Origin: Xanthobacteraceae bacterium
GTDB taxonomy: Bacteria > Pseudomonadota > Alphaproteobacteria > Rhizobiales > Xanthobacteraceae
NCBI GenBank assembly: GCA_029239875.1
Contig: JARBUD010000029.1
Location: 34,005-98,004, forward strand
Reading direction: 5' to 3'
DNA length: 64,000 nt
Shown here: positions 30,186 to 39,271 of the stretch, piece by piece
Position numbering within the stretch: position 1 is the first letter of the stretch
Layout of the letters: each line of letters begins with the position of its first letter
Notes under the pieces: model-generated
What the model was told of the DNA's origin: nothing
The model's input: the letters and a program-made list of their open reading frames with translations, nothing else
Database searches by the model: none
Program-made: the position numbers and the translations under genes

Positions 30186-31607
30186 TCACGCGGCGGTGCG
30201 CCACTGGCGCACGTCGACGAAGCGGCCGGCGATCGCCGCCGCCGCCGCCATGGCCGGCGAGACGAGGTGGGTGCGGCCCTTATGGCCCTGCCGACCCTCG
30301 AAATTGCGGTTCGAGGTGGAGGCGCAGCGCTCCTCCGGGCCGAGCTTGTCGGCGTTCATGGCCAGGCACATGGAGCAGCCCGGCTCGCGCCACTCGAAGC
30401 CGGCGGCGAGGAACACCTTGTCCAGCCCCTCGGCCTCGGCCTGCAGCTTGACCAGCCCCGAGCCCGGCACGATCAGCGCCTGCACGCCCTCGCGCACCTT
30501 GTGGCCGGCGGCGATCTTCGCCGCGGCGCGCAGGTCCTCGATGCGGGCATTGGTGCAGGAGCCGATGAACACCTTGTCGATGCCGATATCGGTGATCCTG
30601 GTCCCGGCGGCGAGGCCCATATAGGCCAGCGCCCGCTTCTTGGCCTCACGGCGGCCTTCATCCTCGATCATCTCCGGATCCGGCACGATGCCTTCCACCG
30701 AGATCACGTCCTCCGGGCTGGTGCCCCAGGAGACGATCGGCGGCAGCGAGGCGCCGTCGAGCCGCACGATCTTGTCGAAGAAGGCCTCCTCATCCGAACG
30801 CAGCGTGTCCCAGTAGCGCAGCGCCGCGTCCCAGGCCGCGCCCTTCGGCGCGCGCGGGCGGTCCTTCACATAGGCGAAGGTGGTCTCGTCCGGCGCCACC
30901 ATGCCGGCTCGGGCACCGCCCTCGATCGACATGTTGCAGACCGTCATACGGCCTTCCATCGTCAGGTTGCGGAACACCTCGCCGGCGTACTCGATGACAT
31001 GGCCGGTGCCGCCGGCGGTGCCGGTGGTGCCGATGATGGCGAGCGTCACGTCCTTGGCGGTCACGCCCTCGGGCAGCTTCCCGTCGACGACGACGCGCAT
31101 GTTCTTGCTCTTCTTCTGGATCAGCGTCTGGGTGGCGAGCACATGCTCGACCTCCGAGGTGCCGATGCCATGGGCGAGCGCGCCGAAGGCGCCGTGCGTC
31201 GAGGTGTGGCTGTCGCCGCACACGATCGTGGTGCCCGGCAGGGTGAAGCCCTGCTCCGGCCCGATCACGTGGACGATGCCCTGGCGCTTGTCGAGCTCGT
31301 TGAAATACTCGACGCCGAACTCGCGGGCGTTCTCGGCCAGCGTCTCGACCTGCAGCCGGCTCTCCGGCTCCTCGATGCCGTGGCTGCGGTCGGTGGTGGG
31401 CACGTTGTGGTCGACGACGGCCAGCGTCTTCTCCGGCGCATGCACCTTGCGGCCGGCGGCGCGCAAGCCCTCGAAGGCCTGCGGACTGGTCACCTCATGC
31501 ACCAGGTGCCGGTCGATATAGAGGAGGCAGGTGCCGTCCTCCTGGCGGTCGACGACGTGGTCGTCGAAGATCTTGTCGTACAGGGTGCGGGGAGCAGACG
31601 TGCTCAT
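30186..31607 (-). CDS. leuC: LeuC, 3-isopropylmalate dehydratase large subunit
   Basis: Large aconitase-type subunit with a 4Fe-4S cluster. The 473-residue protein starts at ATG 31607. The first cluster cysteine is in [16 protein letters not shown], and the other two are in [11 protein letters not shown]. Substrate motifs [20 protein letters not shown] and the end [10 protein letters not shown] are in place. In many relatives leuC follows rplS directly. Here 2.7 kb with an AraC regulator, an SDR gene and small genes lies between them. Confidence 0.97.
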   Translation of the reverse strand: MSTSAPRTLYDKIFDDHVVDRQEDGTCLLYIDRHLVHEVTSPQAFEGLRAAGRKVHAPEKTLAVVDHNVPTTDRSHGIEEPESRLQVETLAENAREFGVEYFNELDKRQGIVHVIGPEQGFTLPGTTIVCGDSHTSTHGAFGALAHGIGTSEVEHVLATQTLIQKKSKNMRVVVDGKLPEGVTAKDVTLAIIGTTGTAGGTGHVIEYAGEVFRNLTMEGRMTVCNMSIEGGARAGMVAPDETTFAYVKDRPRAPKGAAWDAALRYWDTLRSDEEAFFDKIVRLDGASLPPIVSWGTSPEDVISVEGIVPDPEMIEDEGRREAKKRALAYMGLAAGTRITDIGIDKVFIGSCTNARIEDLRAAAKIAAGHKVREGVQALIVPGSGLVKLQAEAEGLDKVFLAAGFEWREPGCSMCLAMNADKLGPEERCASTSNRNFEGRQGHKGRTHLVSPAMAAAAAIAGRFVDVRQWRTAA

Positions 31608-31684
31608 CTCGGCATCTCACTTGTCATGAAAATCGAAGGCAGGGCTCGGATGCGCAGCCGGGAGCCGTGGGCTCCGGGCGGCGC

Positions 31685-31873
31685 TCAGCTAAGCCCGGCG
31701 ACCGCGCAGGCGGTGAAACGGCCGAAGAAGCGCGAGGGCAGCCGGACATGGTCCGGCACGGCGGCGAAGCCGATCGTGGTCGGCAGGCGGCGGCGAACCT
31801 CCGGACGCGCGCCGTCGGGCGCGGAAATCTCCGCGCCGCCCTGACCCGCCATGCCGAACCGCACCTGCATCAT
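31685..31873 (-). CDS. Possible 62-residue hypothetical protein
   Basis: ATG 31873 follows GAAGGGTTCC on the minus strand. The protein starts MMQVRFGMAGQ and ends TIGFAAVPDHVRLPSRFFGR plus a short hydrophobic tail. No domain is recognised. The stretch overlaps open frames on the other strand, so coding is uncertain. It lies just upstream of leuC on the same strand and might simply be part of its leader. Confidence 0.3.
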   Translation of the reverse strand: MMQVRFGMAGQGGAEISAPDGARPEVRRRLPTTIGFAAVPDHVRLPSRFFGRFTACAVAGLS

Positions 31874-31880
31874 GGAACCC

Positions 31881-31905
31881 TTCTAGCAAGGCTCTTCTAG
31901 CAAGA
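31881..31905. repeat. Short tandem direct repeat
   Basis: CTTCTAGCAAG occurs at 31881-31891 and again at 31895-31905, separated by GCT. It lies at the edge of the inserted block between rplS and leuC. It may be a footprint of rearrangement or chance. Confidence 0.6.
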
Positions 31906-32118
31906 CTTGCCGCGGTAAACAATCGTCCGCCGTGCCGCGGGGCGAAGCCGCGGGAGCACGAGCGCGTGAAGGCAAGGCGCAGCGGCGCTTATTGAAATAA
32001 TGTATTCCACAGTATTTCATTCTCGAAACCTTCGGATTCCGACAGATTTTCCGCAGCGTAATTAGGAGATAGCGCAACGAAAAACGCTGCGTTAAGTTGA
32101 ACGCGCATGGAGTCTGCG

Positions 32119-32361
32119 ATGCGCGTGACCAACATCCTCCTGATCGCCGCCACCCTCGGCACCTTCGTCGCGGTCGAGGCACGCAACCGCGTCGAGGTGG
32201 CGCCGCAGGAGAAGGTGGCCAAGGTCCGCGAGCCGATGATCACCTGCCCGCTGCGCAAGCCGGACTTCGCCACCGTCATGCAGGCCGCCATGCTCGGCGA
32301 CGGTACGCTGCTGGTGGAACAGCAGACCAACACCAGGGTGCACCACATCAAGGACTGCTGA
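32119..32361 (+). CDS. Small exported or membrane-anchored hypothetical protein
   Basis: An 80-residue protein. ATG 32119 has GGAG six bases upstream; another ATG at 32107 would add four residues. The N-terminus MRVTNILLIAATLGTFVAVE is a signal-anchor or uncleaved signal. The rest has two cysteines (ITCPLRKPD and the final IKDC) that could pair. Upstream is an unusually AT-rich stretch (about 31988-32030), the likely promoter region. No family recognised. Confidence 0.55.
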   Translation: MRVTNILLIAATLGTFVAVEARNRVEVAPQEKVAKVREPMITCPLRKPDFATVMQAAMLGDGTLLVEQQTNTRVHHIKDC

Positions 32362-32369
32362 CAGCTTCG

Positions 32370-33254
32370 CTAGGCGGCCGCCTCTCCCCGCGCCTGCCGC
32401 GCGTCGCGCACCGGCGGCAGGCCGAACAGCCTTCCATATTCGCGGGTGAACTGCGGCACGCTCTCATAGCCGACCTCGAAGGCCGCGCGGCTCGCCGCCA
32501 AACCTTCCGCCTGCATCAGCCGCCGCGCCTCGATCAGCCGCAGCTGCTTCTGGAACTGCAGCGGCGAGAGCGAGGTCACGCTGCGGAAATGCTGGTGGAA
32601 GGAGGACGGGCTCATCCCCGCGGCAGCCGCCAGCCGCTCCACCCGCAACGGCCTCGCGAATTCGGTCCGCAGCAGCGCCACCGCCTTGCCGATGCGCTGG
32701 GCGTGGCTGTCCGGCCAGCCGAACCGCCTTATCGCCGCGCCGTGCCGGCCGGCGAGCAGCCAATAGTGCATCTCGCGTACCAATTGCGCCTGCAGCACCG
32801 GCACCGAGGCCGGCCGGTCGAGCAGCCGCATCAGCCGCAGCGCCGCGTCGGCCACCTCGGCATCGGTCGGCTCGACCCGCACCGGCGCGATCTCGCCGAT
32901 CGGCGCCGCCTTCATCTCCGCCACCAGCTCGGCGATCACCGTGGAATCGAGCTCCAGCACCAGCGAGAGATAGGGCGCGGCCGAACTCGCCTTGGTGATC
33001 TGGCTCACCGTGGGCACGTCGGCGGTGATCAGCAGCGAGTCACCGGCGGCGAAGGGGAAGACCTGCGTGCCCAGCGTCACCTGCTTGGCGCCCTGCACCA
33101 CCAAGCAGGCGAGCGGGCGCGAGATCGCATAGACGAGGCCGCTCGGCGCGGTGGCGCGCACCGCCGTCAGGCCGGCAATCGGGGTCGGGGCGATGCCGTT
33201 GGCATCGGCATGCGCCAGCGCGTGGCGGCGCACGGCATCGAGCAAGCTGTCCAT
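32370..33254 (-). CDS. AraC-family transcriptional regulator
   Basis: A 294-residue regulator with an N-terminal AraC_N cupin-type domain (about residues 20-170; RPLACLVVQGAKQVTLGTQV) and a C-terminal double helix-turn-helix. The latter has RVERLAAAAGMSPSSFHQHF then EARRLMQAEGLAASRAAFEV, ending in YESVPQFTREYGRLFG. It is divergent from the SDR gene 133 bp away, which it probably controls, a common pairing. Ligand unknown. Confidence 0.92.
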   Translation of the reverse strand: MDSLLDAVRRHALAHADANGIAPTPIAGLTAVRATAPSGLVYAISRPLACLVVQGAKQVTLGTQVFPFAAGDSLLITADVPTVSQITKASSAAPYLSLVLELDSTVIAELVAEMKAAPIGEIAPVRVEPTDAEVADAALRLMRLLDRPASVPVLQAQLVREMHYWLLAGRHGAAIRRFGWPDSHAQRIGKAVALLRTEFARPLRVERLAAAAGMSPSSFHQHFRSVTSLSPLQFQKQLRLIEARRLMQAEGLAASRAAFEVGYESVPQFTREYGRLFGLPPVRDARQARGEAAA

Positions 33255-33387
33255 GAGGCGAGACTAGCCCATCGCGGCGGCCTGGACACCTCCTTTGGAG
33301 GATCAGGCAAGAAGCTTCAAGCATCCGGCAACCGCGAAACCGCCGGCGCGGCGATAACGGCATGGCCATCCCACAGGAGACAATGCC

Positions 33388-34143
33388 ATGACCAAGATCA
33401 CCCTCGTCACCGGCGCCAGCCGCGGCCTCGGGCGCAACACCGCGCTCAGCATCGCCCGCCGCGGCGGCGACGTCGTCCTCACCTATCGCAGCAAGGCGGA
33501 GGAGGCGCGCGCCGTCGTCGCCGAGATCGAGGCGATGGGCCGCAAGGCCGTGGCGCTCCCCCTCGACACCGCCGAGGCGGCGAGCTTCCCCGCCTTCGCC
33601 AAGCGCCTCAGGGCCGCGCTGCGCGAGACCTTCGGGCGCGAGAGCTTCGACCACCTCGTCAACAATGCCGGCCATGGCGACTTCGCGCTCATCGGCGAGA
33701 CCACCGAGGCGCAGTTCGACGCGCTGGTGAACGTGCATTTCAAGGGTGTGTTCTTCCTCACCCAGGCGCTGCTGCCGCTCCTCGCCGACGGCGGGCGCAT
33801 CGTGAACCTGTCCTCAGGCCTCACCCGCGTCTCGGCGCCCGGCTGGTCCGCCTATGCCGCGGCGAAGGGCGCGGTCGAGGTGCTCTCGCTCTACATGGCG
33901 AAGGAACTCGGTTCGCGCGGCATCGCGGTCAACACGGTGGCGCCGGGCGCCATCGAGACCGACTTCTTCGGCGGCGCGGTGCGCGACACGCCGGAATTCA
34001 ACAAGGTCTTCGCCGACATGACCGCGCTCGGCCGCGTCGGCGTGCCGGACGACATCGGCCCGATGATCGCCAGCCTGCTCACCGAGGACAATCGCTGGAT
34101 CAACGCCCAGCGCATCGAGGTGTCGGGCGGCCAGGGGATTTGA
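33388..34143 (+). CDS. Short-chain dehydrogenase/reductase
   Basis: A 251-residue classical SDR starting at ATG 33388 after AGGAGACAATGCC. Cofactor motif VTGASRGLGRN is at residues 7-17, the NNAG motif follows at VNNAGHGDF, and the active site has SSGLTR with YAAAKGAVE (Tyr and Lys). The TYRSK after the second strand favours NADPH. Substrate unknown. It is paired with the divergent AraC gene. Confidence 0.92.
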   Translation: MTKITLVTGASRGLGRNTALSIARRGGDVVLTYRSKAEEARAVVAEIEAMGRKAVALPLDTAEAASFPAFAKRLRAALRETFGRESFDHLVNNAGHGDFALIGETTEAQFDALVNVHFKGVFFLTQALLPLLADGGRIVNLSSGLTRVSAPGWSAYAAAKGAVEVLSLYMAKELGSRGIAVNTVAPGAIETDFFGGAVRDTPEFNKVFADMTALGRVGVPDDIGPMIASLLTEDNRWINAQRIEVSGGQGI

Positions 34144-34169
34144 GGGCGGCCTCCAGCCGCAGGTATCGC

Positions 34170-34276
34170 CCTCATCCTGAGGTGCCCCGGCATAGCCGGG
34201 CCTCGAAGGATGCTCATCCCCGCCGTGCTGCAACGACCATCCTTCGAGGCTCGCTTCGCTCGCACCTCAGGACGAG
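34170..34276. repeat. Intergenic repeat family A, two-arm copy
   Basis: CTCATCCTGAGGTGCCCCGG at the left and CGCACCTCAGGACGAG at the right, with inner GGCCTCGAAGGATGCTC and CATCCTTCGAGGC. Sits between the SDR gene and the rplS terminator. Confidence 0.85.
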
Positions 34277-34313
34277 GTGGCTCTGCGGACAGGACGCCAC
34301 CGACGAGGCAAAC

Positions 34314-34340
34314 AAAAAGGCCGGGGCGAGCCCCGGCCTT
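34314..34340 (-). terminator. Terminator of the rpsP-rimM-trmD-rplS unit
   Basis: AAAAAGGCCGGGGCGAGCCC and CGGCCTT form a strong stem with a 4-nt loop. On the minus strand the A run becomes the terminal T run, right after rplS. Confidence 0.8.
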
Positions 34341-34368
34341 CGTATTCAAGCGGCCTCGCGGGCGCCGA

Positions 34369-34776
34369 TCACTCGGCGGCGACCGGAGCGCCCTTCTTGC
34401 CCTTGCCGGCGTTCTTGTCCTGGCGCTCGGCGATGCGGGCCGACTTGCCGCGACGATCGCGCAGGTAATAGAGCTTGGCGCGGCGCACCTTGCCGCGGCG
34501 CACGACCTTCAGGCTGTCGATGTTCGGCGAGTAGAGCGGGAAGACGCGCTCGACGCCCTCGCCATAGGAAATCTTGCGGACCGTGAAGCTCTCGTTGATG
34601 CCGCCGCCATTGCGGGCGATCACCACGCCTTCATAGGCCTGAACGCGCGAACGCTCGCCTTCCTTCACCTTGACGTTCACGATGACCGTGTCGCCGGGCT
34701 GGAAGTCGGGGATGGCGCGGATGGCAGCCAGCTTGGCGGCCTGCTCGTCATCGAGCTCTTTAATGATATCGACCAT
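34369..34776 (-). CDS. rplS: RplS, 50S ribosomal protein L19
   Basis: Ribosomal protein at the 30S-50S interface. From ATG 34776 it has 135 residues ([20 protein letters not shown]). AGG eight bases upstream supports this start; GTG 34785 and ATG 34782 would add two or three residues. Family motifs are [35 protein letters not shown] and [18 protein letters not shown]. The C-terminal lysine- and alanine-rich tail is normal for alphaproteobacteria. It is the last gene of the ribosomal block. Confidence 0.96.
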   Translation of the reverse strand: MVDIIKELDDEQAAKLAAIRAIPDFQPGDTVIVNVKVKEGERSRVQAYEGVVIARNGGGINESFTVRKISYGEGVERVFPLYSPNIDSLKVVRRGKVRRAKLYYLRDRRGKSARIAERQDKNAGKGKKGAPVAAE

Positions 34777-34887
34777 TTTCATCACCTCAGGCGAAATCGG
34801 CAGTGGTCAGTCAGACCCGGCCGTTCGCATCTTGCTGTTGTCAGTTCATAGTGACGGCGCGCCCTATACGCGAAGTCGGGCCGCTTG

Positions 34888-35604
34888 TCATTCCCTCTTC
34901 GTCGCAGAACCGTCATGCGCGGCCGCATGGGCGGCCCACAGGTCCGGCCGGCGGGCCTTCGTCGCGGCCTCCGCCTGCTCGCGGCGCCAGCGGGCGATCT
35001 TGGCATGGTCGCCGCTCGACAATATGGCGGGGATGTCCATCCCCTCGAAGCTCTGCGGCCGCGTATATTGCGGATATTCCAGCAACCCGGCGGAGAAGCT
35101 CTCCTCGGTGCCGGATTCCGGATGCCCCATCACGCCGGGCAAGAGGCGCACGCAGGCATCGAGCAGCACCAGCGCGCCGATCTCGCCCCCCGAGAGCACG
35201 ACGTCGGCGACCGACACCTCCTCCAGCCCACGCGCGGCGACGAGGCGGTCGTCCACCCCCTCGAAGCGCCCGCAGACGATGACGACGCCCTCGCCCGCCG
35301 CGAGCTCGCGCACGCGGGCCTGGGTCAGCGGCCTGCCCCGCGGCGTCATCAGGAGGCGCGGGCGGGTGTCGCCCTCGGGCGCCGCCGCATCGATGGCGCG
35401 GGCGAGCACGTCGACCCGCATCACCATGCCCGGCCCGCCGCCGGCCGGCGTGTCGTCGACCGAGCGATGGCGGTCGGTGGCGTGCGCGCGAGGATCGATG
35501 GTATCGATCGCCCATGCGGCTCCCAGCGCCCGCCCCGCCAGCGACAGGCCGAGCGGACCGGGGAACATCTCCGGGAAGATGGTGAGGACGGAGGCTCGCC
35601 ACAT
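34888..35604 (-). CDS. trmD: TrmD, tRNA (guanine-37-N1)-methyltransferase
   Basis: Methylates G37 next to the anticodon to prevent frameshifting. The 238-residue protein starts at ATG 35604 after GAGAAGAACC ([19 protein letters not shown]). The trefoil-knot SAM site includes [14 protein letters not shown] and [39 protein letters not shown] follows. The frame is open upstream over a half repeat but has no family match. rplS lies 111 bp downstream. Confidence 0.95.
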   Translation of the reverse strand: MWRASVLTIFPEMFPGPLGLSLAGRALGAAWAIDTIDPRAHATDRHRSVDDTPAGGGPGMVMRVDVLARAIDAAAPEGDTRPRLLMTPRGRPLTQARVRELAAGEGVVIVCGRFEGVDDRLVAARGLEEVSVADVVLSGGEIGALVLLDACVRLLPGVMGHPESGTEESFSAGLLEYPQYTRPQSFEGMDIPAILSSGDHAKIARWRREQAEAATKARRPDLWAAHAAAHDGSATKRE

Positions 35605-35617
35605 GGTTCTTCTCATC

Positions 35618-35662
35618 TCGTCATCGCGGACGGCCGAAGGCCGATCCGGGATCGCGATATCA
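35618..35662. repeat. Intergenic repeat family B, half copy
   Basis: CGTCATCGCGGACGGCCGAA followed by GGCCGATCCGGGATCGCGAT matches the left arm of the two-arm copy at 8305 almost exactly. The right arm is absent; the DUF4440 stop follows directly. Confidence 0.75.
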
Positions 35663-36031
35663 CTAACGGCTGGATGCTGAGGGACGAGTAGCTTGGTGAA
35701 ACACCAGTTGCCACCTCCCGCCCCTCTTCCGCCAAAGCGAACTTCTCTGCGTCGCAGTTTCGGCGATCGTGTAAATCGCCAGAACAAGGCCCTCCTGAAC
35801 CTCCCGTGCCTCGAAGTCCAGTATGGTGCGGGGGCCGTCGAACCCTGGAGCCACTGCGAGCTCGCTGATGGCGGTGGGCTTGTCGTATCTGCGTCCCGAC
35901 TGCCCTATCTCCTGAAAATCATCGGCGAGAATCTGCTCCAGGAATGCCGCGTCAGCCCGCATCGCCGGGTCGAGCAATTGCTGTTCCAGCATCCTCAGCT
36001 CGTCGGCGACTGCCCTCGCGGTTTTGGTCAT
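35663..36031 (-). CDS. DUF4440/NTF2-like protein
   Basis: A 122-residue protein from the ATG at 36031 ([20 protein letters not shown]). A GTG five codons earlier is possible. It has the NTF2-like pattern: N-terminal helix, [28 protein letters not shown], and final strands [28 protein letters not shown]. The fold often binds small ligands; the role is unknown. It interrupts rimM and trmD, which are usually adjacent, and so looks like a later insertion. Confidence 0.8.
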   Translation of the reverse strand: MTKTARAVADELRMLEQQLLDPAMRADAAFLEQILADDFQEIGQSGRRYDKPTAISELAVAPGFDGPRTILDFEAREVQEGLVLAIYTIAETATQRSSLWRKRGGRWQLVFHQATRPSASSR

Positions 36032-36057
36032 CGTCGGCCTCCGCACCAGCGCCGCAG

Positions 36058-36600
36058 CTAGCCCCGGTCAGCGTCGGGCGGTGGGGCTTCCTCGCGTGCC
36101 CATTCCACTGGGTCGACCACCACGCGCCCGCCCTTGATGTCGACGGTCGGCACCACGGCCTTGCTGAAGGGCAGCATGACGGTCTTGCCGCCGCCCTCCG
36201 GCGCCACTTCGATGATGTCGCCGGCGCCGAAATCATGCACCGCCACGATCTTCCCGAAGGGGGCGCCCTCGGTGGTCACGGCGGCAAGGCCGATCAGGTC
36301 GGCATGGTAGAAATCGTCCTCGTCCTCCGGCTCGGGCAGGAGGTCGCGGGAGACGTGCAGGCCCTGATTGGTCAGCGCCTCCGCCGCCTCGCGCGTGTCG
36401 ACGCCCTCGATCCGGGCGACGAAATGGTCCTTGGCCGGCCGCAGCGCCTTCACCTTGAAGACGCGCTTGCCCGCCTCGTCGGTCAGCGGCTTGTAGCGCT
36501 TGAGCGAATCCGGGTCGTCGGCGAAGACGAACAGGCGCACCTCTCCCCGCACACCATGCGGCGCGCCGATACGGGCGAGGAGGATGCGGTCGTCGGGCAT
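36058..36600 (-). CDS. rimM: RimM, 16S rRNA processing protein
   Basis: Assists maturation of the 30S head and binds S19. The 180-residue protein has the N-terminal RimM barrel (RILLARIGAPHGVRGEVRLF, residues 5-24) and a PRC-barrel C-terminal domain (DLIGLAAVTTEGAPFGKIVA; the following VHDFGAGDIIEV). The final segment VVDPVEWAREE is typical. It is between rpsP and the DUF4440-trmD pair. Confidence 0.95.
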   Translation of the reverse strand: MPDDRILLARIGAPHGVRGEVRLFVFADDPDSLKRYKPLTDEAGKRVFKVKALRPAKDHFVARIEGVDTREAAEALTNQGLHVSRDLLPEPEDEDDFYHADLIGLAAVTTEGAPFGKIVAVHDFGAGDIIEVAPEGGGKTVMLPFSKAVVPTVDIKGGRVVVDPVEWAREEAPPPDADRG

Positions 36601-36630
36601 GGGACGCTCTTAACTACGGCGCCGGGACGG

Positions 36631-36674
36631 CCATCCTTCGAGGCCCGGCTGCGCCGGGCACCTCAGGATGAGGT
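36631..36674. repeat. Intergenic repeat family A, single-arm copy
   Basis: CCATCCTTCGAGGCCCGGCT and GCGCCGGGCACCTCAGGATG form the right half of the longer copies. It is part of the 292-bp gap between rpsP and rimM, in which I see no other feature. Confidence 0.8.
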
Positions 36675-36892
36675 TGTTCTAGCGGCCCCTCCACACGGAA
36701 GATGCAAGCAGACCGCTCATAACGGCCTGCTTGCAGGTTCAACACCGACCTACTGCCCAGCAGGAGACCTCTTCCTTGGCAAGGGAGAGGTCGAGAGTTC
36801 AGCCGCCTCCGCCCCTCGCCGGAAGAGCACTCCCTTCACACGGGAGGGGTCGGGGGATCAGCCTTGAACTTCCGACGAGAAAGGCCGGAGCC

Positions 36893-37261
36893 TCACTCGG
36901 CCGGAGCTTCCGGCGCGGCGGCGGCTTCGGCGGCCTTGGCGGCAGCGGCGGCGCGCTCCTGCGCCTTCTTGCCGGGCACGGCCTTCTCCGGGTTGTTGCG
37001 CGCAGCGCGCTTCACCAGATCGAGGCTGTCGAGGAAGCGGGCGACGCGGTCGGTCGGCTGGGCGCCCTTGGCGAGCCAGGCCTTGGCCTTCTCGACGTCG
37101 AGCACGAAGCGGTCGGCGGCGTCCTTCGGCTTCAGCGGGTCGAAGGTGCCGATCTTCTCGATGAAGCGGCCATCGCGCGGCGAGCGCGAGTCGGCGACAA
37201 CGATGCGGTAATAGGGACGCTTCTTGGCGCCGCCGCGGGCGAGACGGATCTTGAGGGACAT
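36893..37261 (-). CDS. rpsP: RpsP, 30S ribosomal protein S16
   Basis: The 122-residue protein has the S16 core [40 protein letters not shown] and [15 protein letters not shown] lysine-, alanine- and glutamate-rich C-terminal tail of about 35 residues ([17 protein letters not shown]) follows, as is common in alphaproteobacteria. It follows ffh by 177 bp, most of which is a family B repeat, and precedes rimM. Confidence 0.96.
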   Translation of the reverse strand: MSLKIRLARGGAKKRPYYRIVVADSRSPRDGRFIEKIGTFDPLKPKDAADRFVLDVEKAKAWLAKGAQPTDRVARFLDSLDLVKRAARNNPEKAVPGKKAQERAAAAAKAAEAAAAPEAPAE

Positions 37262-37290
37262 TGATCTTTCCTTTCAGGTAGTTCGGTTCT

Positions 37291-37392
37291 TGTCGTCCCG
37301 CAGAGAGCGTCGCGAACGGGGATCCGGGATCGCTTGCCGCATGATGCGGAGAACGATCCCGGATCGCCGCCTGCGGCGCCGTCCGGGATGAC
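37291..37392. repeat. Intergenic repeat family B, two-arm copy
   Basis: TTGTCGTCCCGCAGAGAGCG and inner GGGGATCCGGGATCG on the left match CGATCCCGGATCG and GTCCGGGATGAC on the right. It lies between ffh and rpsP, inside a presumed transcription unit. Confidence 0.75.
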
Positions 37393-37438
37393 GGCTTGTC
37401 GGTTCAGGTCGGCACGTCGGTAGTCAAACTTCCGGTCG

Positions 37439-39016
37439 TCACTTCTTCTTCGTCGGGAAGCCCGGCAGGCCCGGAAGCCCGCCCGGCTTGCCCATTCCCG
37501 GCAGTCCACCCGGCAAGCCGGGCAGGTTGCCGGGGAATTTCGGGGGAAGACCACCGCCGCCACCGAGGCCGCCCGGCATCTTCTCCGCCATCTGCTTGAG
37601 CTGCTCCGGGCTCGGCATACCGCCGCCCATCCCGCCGCCGCCCATACCGCCGCCGCCCATACCGCCACCCATGCCGAACATGTTGGCGAGCCCCGCCATC
37701 GGCCCGCGCTTGCCGGCCGCCCCGCCCATGGCCTTCATCATGTCGGCCATCTGGCGGTGCATCTTCATCAGCTTGTTGACGTCCTCGACCTTGGTGCCGG
37801 AACCCGCGGCAATCCGCTTTCTCCGAGAACCATCGAGCAGCTTCGGATTGCGCCGCTCCTTCTTGGTCATGGAGTCAATGATCGCCTTCTGGCGCTTGAG
37901 GACGCTGTCGTTCATCCCCGAGGCGGCCATCTGGTTCTTCATCTTGCCGACGCCCGGCAGCATGCCCATCAGCCCGCCGAGGCCGCCCAGCTTCTCCATC
38001 TGGTCGAGCTGCATGCGCAGGTCGTCGAGGTCGAACTGCCCCTTGCGCATGCGCTCGGCGGCGGCCATCGCCTTCTCGGCGTCGATGTTCTCGACCGCCT
38101 TCTCGACCAGCGACACCACATCGCCCATGCCGAGGATGCGCCCGGCGACGCGGCGGGGATCGAAATCCTCCAGCGCGTCCATCTTCTCGCCGGTGCCGAG
38201 CAGCTTGATCGGCTTGCCGGTGACGGCGCGCATGGAAAGGGCGGCGCCGCCGCGCCCGTCGCCGTCGGCGCGGGTCAGCACGATGCCGGTCAGGCCGACG
38301 CGCTCGTCGAACGCCTTGGCGGTGTTCACCGCGTCCTGGCCGGTGAGGCTGTCGGCGACGAGCAGCACCTCGTGCGGGCGCGTGGCCGCCTTCACCTCGG
38401 CGACCTCGGCCATCAGCGCCTCGTCGAGCGTGACGCGGCCGGCGGTGTCGAGCATCACCACGTCGTAGCCGCCGAGACGGGCGGCTTCCATCGCGCGGCG
38501 GGCGATCTGTACGGCGCTCTGCCCCGCGACGATGGGCAGCGTCTCCACGCCCACTTGGCTCCCGAGCGTGGCCAGCTGCTCCATCGCCGCCGGACGGCGG
38601 GTGTCGAGCGAGGCCATCAGCACCTTGCGGTTGGACCGGTCGGTGAGGCGCTTGGCGATCTTGGCGGTGGAGGTGGTCTTGCCCGAGCCCTGCAGGCCGA
38701 CCATCAGCACCGGAACGGGGGGAGCCGCCTCGAGATCGATCGGCTTGGCGTCCGAACCGAGCATGGCGACGAGTTCGTCATTGACGATCTTCACCACCAT
38801 CTGGCCGGGCGTGACCGACTTGATCACCTCGGCGCCGACGGCGCGCGTGCGCACCCGGTCGGTGAAGGAGCGCACCACGTCGAGCGCGACGTCGGCCTCG
38901 ATCAGCGCCCGGCGCACCTCGCGCATGGCCTCGTTCACGTCGGCCTCGGTGAGGGCGCCGCGTCGCTTAAGCCGGTCGAGTATGCCGCCGAGGCGGTCGG
39001 TCAATGAATCGAACAT
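37439..39016 (-). CDS. ffh: Ffh, signal recognition particle GTPase (SRP54)
   Basis: Binds signal peptides of nascent membrane proteins and targets them with FtsY. The 525-residue protein starts at ATG 39016 (MFDSLTDRLGGILDRLKRRG). It has the N domain, the G domain with VGLQGSGKTTSTAKIAKRL as P-loop, DTAGRVTLDEALMAE and TRADGDGRGGAALS, and a methionine-rich M domain (LGGLMGMLPGVGKMKNQMAA). The last 90 residues are very rich in Gly, Met and Pro, longer than in E. coli Ffh but typical for this group. Directly upstream is a 255-bp divergent gap. Confidence 0.96.
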   Translation of the reverse strand: MFDSLTDRLGGILDRLKRRGALTEADVNEAMREVRRALIEADVALDVVRSFTDRVRTRAVGAEVIKSVTPGQMVVKIVNDELVAMLGSDAKPIDLEAAPPVPVLMVGLQGSGKTTSTAKIAKRLTDRSNRKVLMASLDTRRPAAMEQLATLGSQVGVETLPIVAGQSAVQIARRAMEAARLGGYDVVMLDTAGRVTLDEALMAEVAEVKAATRPHEVLLVADSLTGQDAVNTAKAFDERVGLTGIVLTRADGDGRGGAALSMRAVTGKPIKLLGTGEKMDALEDFDPRRVAGRILGMGDVVSLVEKAVENIDAEKAMAAAERMRKGQFDLDDLRMQLDQMEKLGGLGGLMGMLPGVGKMKNQMAASGMNDSVLKRQKAIIDSMTKKERRNPKLLDGSRRKRIAAGSGTKVEDVNKLMKMHRQMADMMKAMGGAAGKRGPMAGLANMFGMGGGMGGGGMGGGGMGGGMPSPEQLKQMAEKMPGGLGGGGGLPPKFPGNLPGLPGGLPGMGKPGGLPGLPGFPTKKK

Positions 39017-39271
39017 GCGTCCGGGCTCCTTATTCCGCCGACTGCGCAATGCCGAACGCGCCCGAGGGCGCAACGCGCTGTCGGGCGTGGACCTCCGGTC
39101 TCAGGGGACCGGGCGGTGGGACGGCTCGCGAAGATGAGCGAGAATTGCCGTCTGACTAAGAGCCGAACGGCGCAAAGTCAACTTTCAGGTGCTTTTCACC
39201 TTAAAAGTGAAGGTCACAGCGGCGTAATCGCCCCGTTCTAGCCTCCTCTTGCCCAGCGAGGAACCCGGCCG

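Noticed and set aside
36731..37264. Plus-strand open frame over the rpsP region
   Set aside because: It is antisense to the ribosomal protein gene S16 and has no ribosome-binding site.
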